A DNA stretch of 64,000 bases from assembly GCA_963921195.1 (NCBI GenBank), contig OY992537.1, positions 57,994,313-58,058,312 of the forward strand, in the 5' to 3' direction. Each line of letters begins with the position of its first letter. The stretch's first letter is position 1. The notes under the pieces were generated by a model. The model did not search any database. It saw only the letters and a program-made list of their open reading frames with translations, and was not told where the DNA came from. Shown piece by piece: positions 56,731 to 64,000 of the stretch. The position numbers and the translations under genes are program-made. Source of the stretch: Pegoplata infirma. Taxonomy: Eukaryota > Arthropoda > Insecta > Diptera > Anthomyiidae.

Positions 56731-57808
56731 TGAGGCATTCCACACCAAATGTCCCGCTACAGAAAAACATGTGTCCCGCAAATTTCTGAAAAGGTTGTTT
56801 GGATAGCCATATATGAAACTAAGAAAACTGCGTTTTTGGTTTTTCGAATTTTCAAAAACTGGGCTTAGGAGGCGTGGTCAAATATTAGAAAAATGGTAAA
56901 ATTTGGTGCAAGTTGCCTTAATTAAATATTTATCACATTAAAACGGAATGCACCACAATGTCAAAAATGTACATTCTTATATAGTTTTGTATGGGCTATC
57001 GATTAAATTTTTTTTTTTTGTGGAATATTTTCAGAACCCGTTCGGAAATTTTCCATTTCTTAAAAAAGTCAATTTATCAAAAAACCGGCTACTTTTTTTT
57101 TATTTATTTTTTTTTTTTTAGGTTTAGATGTTTGTCCATCCACACAAAAAAATTCAGAAACACGTTCTTCGTTTTTTTTCGAGAAAATCGCATTTGAATT
57201 TTAAATTTCATAACAATTTTGTAATTTGCTTGTATTTTCTTGTTTTAACGTTGCGAATGAGTATTATCAATTGCATAAATATTACTCATACGATCTGTTG
57301 AAACAAGAAAATACAAGCAAATTACAACATTGCTATGAAATTGAAAATTCAAATGCGATTTTCTCGAAAAAAACGAAGAACGTGTTTCTGAATTTTTTTG
57401 TGTGGATGGACAAACATCTAAACTTTAAAAAAAAAAATTTAAAAAAAAAGTGGCCGGATTTTTGATAAATTGAGTTTTTTTAAAAATGGAAAATTTCAGA
57501 ATGGGTTCTGAAAATTTTCCAAAAAAAAAAAATTTAATCGATAGCCCATACAAAACTATATAAGAATGTAAATTTTTGAGATTGTGGTGCATTCCGTTTT
57601 AATGTGATAAATATTTAATTAAGGCAACTCGCCACAAATTTGACCATTTTTCCAATATTTGACCACGCCTCCTAAGCCCAGTTTTTGAAAAATTGAAAAA
57701 CCAAAAACGCAATTGTCTAAGTTCCATATAGGGCTATCCATATCACCTATTCAGAAGTTTACGGTACACATGTTTTTTTTCGCTGGACATTTGGTGTGGA
57801 ATGCCTCA
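56731..57808. mobile_element. 1.08-kb palindromic element H1
   Basis: Ends TGAGGCATTCCACACCAAAT and its inverse. The arms of about 520 bp share 'aaactgggcttaggaggcgtgg', 'acggaatgcaccacaat' and 'gtatgggctatcgattaa'. Centre near 57270. The right flank is TA; the left reads TG, a likely point change. Non-coding. Confidence 0.85.
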
Positions 57809-57918
57809 TATCTGAGAATTATCTGTATGAAAGTGTAGCAGAATCATAAATTTTTTTTATAGGAAGAATTTCATAAATTCTAAAAGCTTTTCTGTTTGAA
57901 TTTTTCTATTTTTCTATT

Positions 57919-58640
57919 TATACCCTACACCACTCTGTGGTACAGGGTATAATGAGTTTGTGCTGATATTTGTAACTACCCGAAATATTGGTCCTAGACC
58001 TATGTACCTTTAAGCATACCGATCGACTCAGAATTACTTTTTGAGTCAATTTAGCGATGTCCGTCCGTCCGTCCGTCCGTCCGTCCGTCCGTCTGTCCGT
58101 CCGTCCGTCCGTCCGTCTGTCCGTCCGTCCGTCCGTCTGTCCGTCCGTCCGTCCGTCCGTCCGTCCGTCCGTCTGTCCGTCCGTCTGTCCGTCTGTCCGT
58201 CCATCTGTCCATCTATTTTTTGTATGCACGAATCACCATTCCAAATTTCACAGGAATCGGGTCAGTCCTTCTAGTAGTCCCCAAACAAACCACCCTCCCG
58301 ATATTCACATAATTCCCTCAAAATTCATAAAAATGGAAATATTTAATAAGCAATTTATTTTTAAGTGTTAAACGTGTACTTTAGTAACCTTATCAAACCG
58401 GAATATAATTGGACCATTGTTGGACTTAGTCCCCCATATAAAAATTTCGACCGATATTCAGTTAAATCGGTCTATAGACAAAAAAATAAACCAATTCCAC
58501 TAAAATTTGATCTGTGTGTGTTTTCTACACTAAAGAAAGATCTAACAAAAGACAGATCCAATCGGTCCATGTTTGGACTTGGGACCCATTTTCCGGAAAA
58601 CACTGGTGTAGGGTATCATATGGTCGGTCTTTCTTACTTG
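57919..58640 (+). mobile_element. Helentron-like family F copy F3 with expanded GTCY
   Basis: Starts TATACCCTACACCACTCTGTGG and ends 'ggtgtagggtatcatatgg', a damaged hairpin and CTTACTTG. The GTCC/GTCT run at 58061-58214 is far longer than in F1 and F2. Long frames of Arg/Pro/Ser/Val or Asp/Gly/Arg/Thr repeats across it are microsatellite artefacts. Confidence 0.82.
58061..58214 (+). repeat. (GTCC/GTCT)n microsatellite, ~155 bp
   Basis: About 38 tetranucleotide units with T substitutions at the fourth position. Confidence 0.95.
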
Positions 58641-59040
58641 TTTTCTATTGGGATAATGTCTCTTAAAATTTCTTTTTAAGCAAATGAATCAGAAAATTTT
58701 CATAATCAGAAAACTTGTTTGGAATAAACACGTCTTAAATCTGATATATTTTCTATTGGAAAATTTATTTAAAATCTGCTGTTAGAAAAATGCTTTAGAA
58801 CCTGAAAATTTCTTGAGGGGATATTTTTTTAAAATATCAAAATAAATTAAAATATTTAAAATAAAAATCGCGAGTTTTTTATTTTATTAACTAGGACCTG
58901 CAGACAAACAATAACAACTAAGAATATCAAACATTTTCTTCGGTCCTGTAAGAAATATTTCTATATAAAAATCATAATAAACAATAAAAAACTTTAACTT
59001 ATCTTTCAAATCCGACCTGAAATTTCCTGCAAAAAAAATT
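58641..59040. other. AT-rich DNA with a few degenerate array units
   Basis: 'cagaaaattttcataatcagaaa' type units; no gene. Confidence 0.45.
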
Positions 59041-59137
59041 GTTTTGAGTAAAAAAAACAAAAGTTTTTATCTTGGATATATAAAAGTACCATTTTTCCCC
59101 ACTTTTACCAATTTAGTTAGGTACCCTTTTTACCCTA

Positions 59138-59798
59138 CACAGAAAGAAATAAAAAAAAAATTTGAGTAAATTTTTAATACTATTGAGTAAAAAATTACTC
59201 AATTTTCCACCAGTAAACGATTTAATAGTATTGAGTAAATTTTTAATAAAAATTTATTAAATTTTTGCCAAAAAAATTTGAGTAAATTTTTAATTGACAC
59301 TATTAAGTGCAGGAACAGAACAAGAAGCACCACCTTTTAAAAACAGAACAAGTTTTATTTCACATCGGCGCCGGCCACCGGTTTAATCTGCCAAACCGTA
59401 TGGAAAAATTCGTGCCGGGCTTATTCTGTTTCTACTCTAAAAAAAAACAAAGTTTAAAAAAATTTCATATTTTTTTACAAAGAAAAAAAAACATGTTTTT
59501 TCAAACTTTACCAAATATATTTTTGTCTTAAAGACATAAAAAAATTTTATAAATATGATTACAAACTTTCATGTATATATACAAAAAACTATAAACTAAA
59601 CGAGAATTAAAAAAACTAAGAAAATTCCAAAAAAAAATTAAAAAAGCTATTAAATTCTTATTAAATTATTTACTCAATTTGTTTTTAAATTTTTGAGTAA
59701 ATTTTTAATTGCGTCAATTAAAAAATTACTCAAAACTTTTTTTAAATTTAAACAATTTAAATTTACTCAAATTGTTTTTCCCCATATTTTTTTCTGTG
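59138..59798. mobile_element. MITE with CACAGAAA ends and TA TSD (661 bp)
   Basis: Begins CACAGAAAGAAATAAAAAAAA, ends ATTTTTTTCTGTG and is flanked by TA on both sides. The interior is 'ttgagtaaatttttaat' phrases in both orientations. The Helitron text 'ttttaccc|taaaattt' is restored when it is removed. Confidence 0.8.
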
Positions 59799-59908
59799 TA
59801 AAATTTCAAATTTCAAAATTTTGTAATCTCTTAAATGTTATTTTTTATGGAGGATCATTCGAGAATGTTTTTTCACCGATGAAGAACCATTATTTCAGGA
59901 TATACATA

Positions 59909-61084
59909 TGAGGCATTCCACACCAAATGTTCAGCAAAAAAAAAAGTTGTGTCGTGTCAATATGAAATCATTTGCAAAGTATTCGCTCTTAGGGTACTAT
60001 TAAATAACAAAAATAAAATTTAAGTTTTATCAAAAAGTAGGCCTTGTAGGCGTGGTCAAAAATTGAAAATATCTAACTTTTTTGCCTGAGCATCTTTACT
60101 TCAATATTTATGCAAATTAAATGAAACAAAGTAAAGTCTTAAAGACAAAAGTTTTTTATAGATTTTTGTATGGGCTATCGATTAAAAAAATAAAAATTGG
60201 AAAATTTTCAGAAGAAGTTCTGAATTTTTTAAATTTAAACTTAAACTTTATTTATCAAAAACATGCCGCAATTTTATTTTTTTTTAATGTTTTAAATGTC
60301 AGAGATGTGTTTGCCTTGTTTTCGAGAAATCAAATGTCAAAGATTGCAACACGCTAATTTTATACAATAATGGTGTAAAAAAGTGTGCGTATGAGTAATA
60401 TCAATACTTAAAAAATATTTTAAGAGGCGATGGTAGCGTGAGTGAGTTTTTAATAGCGATTACGCACGCTCATGAAAGAAAAAGTTTAGTGAGGCACGAT
60501 TATTATTTCATTAGCGTGCGTGATCGTAAATAAAATCTCACTCACGCTCCCATCGCCTCTTAAAATATTTTTTAAGTATTGTTGAGTACTCATACGCACA
60601 CGTTTTATACACATGACATTTGATTTCTCCAAAACAAGGCAAAACACATCTCTGAAAATTTCAGAACAGATAGAAAAGCATTTAGCCTTTTTTAAAAAAT
60701 TAAAAAAAAAAACAAAATTGCGGCATGTTTTTTGATAAATAAAGTTTAAGTTTAAATTTGAAAAATTCAGAACATCTTCTGAAAATTTTCCAATTTTTAT
60801 TTTTTTAATCGATAGCCCATACAAAAATCTATAAAAAAAAACTTTTGTCTTAAAGACTTTACTGTGTTTCATTTAATTTGCAAAAATATTGAAGTAAAGA
60901 CACTCAAGCAAAAAAGTTTGATATTTTCAATATTTCACCACGCCTACAAGGCCCACTTTTTGAAAAAACTTAAATTTTATTTTTGTTATTTAATAGCACC
61001 CTAAGAGCGAATACTTTGCAAATGATATTCCATTGAAACCACTATGGGTTTTCTGTAGTGGAACAGTTGGTGTGGAATACCTCA
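59909..61084. mobile_element. 1.18-kb palindromic element H2 with TA TSD
   Basis: Ends TGAGGCATTCCACACCAAAT and the inverse of TGAGGTATTCCACACCAA, with TA on both sides. The arms share 'gtaggcgtggt', 'aaatgaaacaaagtaaagtc' and an inner hairpin 'gaggcgatgg...gtgagtgag' around 60480. Inserted in the Helitron copy. Confidence 0.85.
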
Positions 61085-61837
61085 TATTTACAAAGTACTA
61101 AAAAACACATTTTTACCACTTTAGAAACGGAATTTTCAAAAAGTACATTTTCCAGCATGTTTTTTACACCGACGGATTCTACATTCCAATTTTCAAGTGT
61201 CTAGGATCATTATATCAGTAAATAAAAGAAGTATCAAAAATACACTTTTTTATTTATTTTTTACCCCTTTTATGGCTCTTAAACTAAAAGTCCATTTTTC
61301 GGAAGTTTTTTTTTACTAAAGGATCCTACATTTCAAATATCAAGTGTCTAGAATGATTATTTCAGTATATTTAAAATGTACCAAAAGTACACTTTTTACT
61401 CCTTTTACCCCCTAAGAAGCGGAATTTCCAAAAAGTACTTTTTTCATAATGTTTTTTTTTTCACCGAAGGATCTTACATTTCAAATTTTAGATTTCTACG
61501 ACCAATAGTTCAGGAAATATAAATGTTTTTTACCTCTTTTACCCCTTAGAAATGGAATTTTCAAAAAGTACCTCTTCCAGAATGTTTTTTCACCGAAGGA
61601 TCCTACATTCCAAATTTCAAGTTTTTATGACCATCATTTCAGGATATAATAAAAGTACTTAAAGAATACTTTTTTACCCATTTTAGACCCTTAGAATCAA
61701 CATTGGCAAAAACCCAGCCTTATTAGATCTATATTCCGGTAGGTGAATTTTCATTTCAAATTTCTGGGGCCATTATTTCACGAGATATAAAAATTACCAA
61801 AAGTACACTTTTACCCTTTTTACCCCCTTAGAAACAA

Positions 61838-62051
61838 CCCAGCAAAAAATAATCGAGATTTTGGAAGCAGTGCATACAAGAATGCACTTGTGTAAGCGAA
61901 TGATTGTTGATGTTGTTGTTTTTTTATAACATTGCTCTAAAGTGGGACATTGCGAACAAATATCATGCCATACGTAAGCAGGTTTGTAAGCAGACAATAA
62001 AAATCACTCCCTTACAAACCTGCTTATAGGCAAGCAGTATTTTTTGGTGGG
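61838..62051 (+). mobile_element. CCCAGCA MITE family A, copy A2 (internally deleted)
   Basis: CCCAGCAAAAAATA to 'attttttggtggg', flanked by AA on both sides. The intact Helitron unit at 47550 ('gccaatgttgattctaa') shows AA once, confirming a 2-bp duplication. Lacks ~180 bp of the centre present in A3. Confidence 0.88.
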
Positions 62052-62179
62052 AACATTGGCTCTATATTCCGGGAGGTAATCTTACAGTACAAAGTTAAAG
62101 TCTTTAGCAGCAGCGGTTTGTGTTGATGCCATTTTCTTAATAAGCCCCCTTACAAAAATTTTACCCGATATTCACTGTT

Positions 62180-62572
62180 CCCACCAAAAAATACTGCTTG
62201 CCTATAAGCAGGTTTGTAAGGGAGTGATTTTTGTTGTCTGCTTACAAACCTGCTTACGTATGGCATGATATTTGTTCGCAATGTCCCACTTTAGAGCATT
62301 TCTTTCGAGCGCTTATATCGGCGCAATGAATATGAATTGAAATCATGCCTTTTCCTAAATATTTTTAGTATTTTTTTAAGTCATTGCCATACTTTACTGC
62401 AACCGGTATGCAGGTTGGTATGCCAACAAAATCCCTCCCTTGCACTACTGCATACGGTATGCAGCTGTGTAAGTGAATGTTATAAAAAAAACAACAACAT
62501 CAAAAATCATTCGCCTACACAAGTGCATTCTTGTATGCACTGCTTCCAAAATCTCGATTATTTTTTGCTGGG
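62180..62572 (-). mobile_element. CCCAGCA MITE family A, copy A3 (full length, 393 bp)
   Basis: Starts CCCACCAAAAAATA and ends 'attattttttgctggg', inverted relative to A2 at a distance of 128 bp. Flanks TT and GT (one mismatch). Serves as the empty site for the foldback insertion in A1. Confidence 0.85.
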
Positions 62573-62704
62573 GTGTTTTCTGCACTAATTGTAAGTAAAG
62601 CTATAAAGACTAATATATCAGGAGAAAGAAAAAGTACCAATGTACACTATTTTACCCCTTTTTGCACCCTTAGAAGCGAAATTAATAAAATTAAATTTTT
62701 CCAG

Positions 62705-62912
62705 AAAGTTTCAAAGTTTTTACACTCATACAAAAATGTTTATACTCAAAAAAAATTACACTCAAAAAAAAATTACATTAAAAATTTCTTTGTATTGTTT
62801 TTTATTTTATCTCTAAAAAAATGTGCTTTAAATAGAATATTTCTAGTCAACATTTTTAATATTGTGGAGAAGGGCATAGATTCGGCCGAGTCGAATTTTA
62901 CTTTTCTACTTG
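62705..62912 (+). mobile_element. Family D 3' end fragment D4
   Basis: Repeated 'tacactcaaaaaaaa', then 'gtggagaagggcatag', hairpin TTCGGCCGAGTCGAA and 'cttttctacttg' followed by TTT. Confidence 0.7.
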
Positions 62913-63920
62913 TTTTTATATGAGTCTTCATCATAAAACAAATAAGACCGTCAATCGAGCATGTGGTATACTTTAAGTTCATATCAGAAAAATACCCACC
63001 ATATAAAATTATGCTTTATTATGTTTAACATAATATAAAAACCATGACAGCATGAAAAATGTCAAAATCAGCATGATATGTAGATTATATTTAATATTAA
63101 AAACCATAAAAAACAACAAATTGTATATTAATTTATTTAAAACACGCTATTTTGTAGGCCTAAAAAACAAGACATTAACAAAAACTCACACTTATTTATT
63201 ATAATTTCATATTAATACAATTTTAATAACATCAACTTCCGTTTTAGTTGACACAACCTTGACATACAATATTTAACTTTCTTTAAAATGTTCTTCTTAT
63301 TCCTCTTTAAAATTAATAAATATTCAGTTTTTTGTATCTTGTTTCGTATCATCAAACTCTGTTTACCATTAAAATGATAATAATGATTAAATGTTATCAT
63401 GATATGCTGTGTTTCATATCATCACTTAAAAAAATAAATTTTAGGCTGTTGTAATTAATTTTCATTTAATGGTCTCCTTGTTAAATATTGTTTATAAATA
63501 TCTTGGAGTGCTTCATTAATTACATGTTGTTTAAAAAAAAAAAAACCTTTGGATTTTTATCAATTTAAAAATCTTTTATTTTAATGAGTTTAATAACACA
63601 TGCAACTATAACCTCTAAAGTACCTTTAGGTGCATAAGTACGAAAATAAGAAACAAAAGACTTAAGACACAAACCTGTATAGAACTTGAACTAACAACAT
63701 ATTTTTGTTAGTTTTTTTCCCCTTATATTCTAGGGCTATAAGTTACACGCAGTATATAAATGATATTGATCAATTCTACATTAGCAGGGGAAGTCTTGTA
63801 CTCCTTTATTATCATTTTATTGTAAACATTACATTAGGGTGGTTTTTTTAAAAAAAATAAGATTTTTGCATGGGACGACCCCTCAGTTAATTAAGATTCA
63901 TGAAAAAGTTATACCAAAAT
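62913..63920 (+). other. Non-repetitive SDR intron DNA
   Basis: AT-rich, no exon recognised. Dispersed motif copy 6 at 63651-63666 (reverse strand). Confidence 0.5.
63651..63666 (-). other. Dispersed CTTAAGTCTTTTGTTT motif, copy 6
   Basis: Exact 16-nt match on the reverse strand, preceded by TTTGTGT, the same extension as copy 4. Confidence 0.6.
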
Positions 63921-63921
63921 T

Positions 63922-64000
63922 TACACTCAAAAAAATACGTTAGTAGATTTACTAATTTTTTTTTGCTAATGCTAGTTAGCTAACTTTTAGCAAATTTTTA
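63922..64000. mobile_element. Partial MITE with CACTCAAAAAA end
   Basis: Starts CACTCAAAAAAATACGTTAG after TA and continues with 'gctaatgctagttagctaac' phrases. Cut by the window end. Same end as 13881-14484. Confidence 0.5.

Larger units (their letters stand above)
59041..62700 (-). mobile_element. Second Helitron copy, inverted, broken by four insertions
   Basis: Between the insertions, the reverse strand carries the same '~120-bp' units as 47545-49500 (ctagaaacttgaaattt, aaggatcctac inverse, 'ccccttagaa'). At 62056-62150 it has the segment next to the Helitron 5' region ('ctatattccgggaggt', 'agcggtttg'). The TC and CTRR ends are not recognised. Insertions: 59138-59798, 59909-61084, 61838-62051, 62180-62572. 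Confidence 0.7.

Noticed and set aside
57918..58371. Frames of ~100 codons made of RPSV or DGRT repeats on both strands
   Set aside because: Pure translation of the GTCY microsatellite.

Overview
This is a gene-poor, very AT-rich stretch of an insect nuclear genome. Long poly-A/poly-T runs, spliceosomal introns, Helitron/Helentron-type repeats with (GTCY)n microsatellites, Tc1/pogo elements, hAT and foldback MITEs and an APE-type LINE all point to a brachyceran fly with a large genome, most likely a calyptrate. The species cannot be fixed from the sequence. No bacterial-type operon, CRISPR array, rRNA or canonical tRNA gene was seen.

The only host gene recognised is on the + strand at 55.6-56.0 kb. 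Two adjacent internal exons (55635-55788 and 55856-55980, separated by a 67-nt intron) encode the N-terminal half of a Rossmann fold of a short-chain dehydrogenase of the SDR16C / 17-beta-HSD11/13 / epidermal retinol dehydrogenase 2 type. Upstream and downstream exons were not found, so at least the last 8 kb of the window is one intron of this gene filled with repeats.

The only long intact reading frame is the 967-codon endonuclease plus reverse transcriptase protein of a LINE (21566-24469). It sits inside a 2-bp-TSD MITE (20117-24704) and is much more GC-rich than its surroundings.

Layout: 1-2.8 kb, a nest of four elements (Helentron-like D, hAT MITE, CCCAGCA MITE, foldback). 2.8-10 kb, Helentron-like E fragments and degenerate 35-40 bp arrays. 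10-12.8 kb, featureless. 12.8-20 kb, CCCAGCA MITEs including a triple nest. 20.1-24.7 kb, MITE plus LINE. 25-29.4 kb, degenerate arrays and an F element. 29.4-32.2 kb, unique DNA, a cluster of dyad sites and a small broken coding fragment. 32.2-45.4 kb, pogo-like MITE, giant palindromes, and D, E and F elements, one F copy carrying a tRNA-like insert. 45.6-50.2 kb, a non-autonomous Helitron with a tandem duplication and a 16-bp satellite. 50.5-52.1 kb, a dead Tc1 element. 55-64 kb, the SDR exons, two more palindromes, a second (inverted) Helitron copy broken by four insertions, and unique intron DNA.

Many insertions are backed by an uninterrupted paralogous copy inside this same window, so target-site duplications could be read directly rather than assumed. 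Two signals are not explained by any repeat family I recognise: a 16-nt word (CTTAAGTCTTTTGTTT and close variants) occurring six times in otherwise unrelated non-repetitive DNA, once exactly at the 3' splice region of the SDR intron; and a cluster of GTCCCGTGCGACAT-type dyads at 30.8-32.05 kb.
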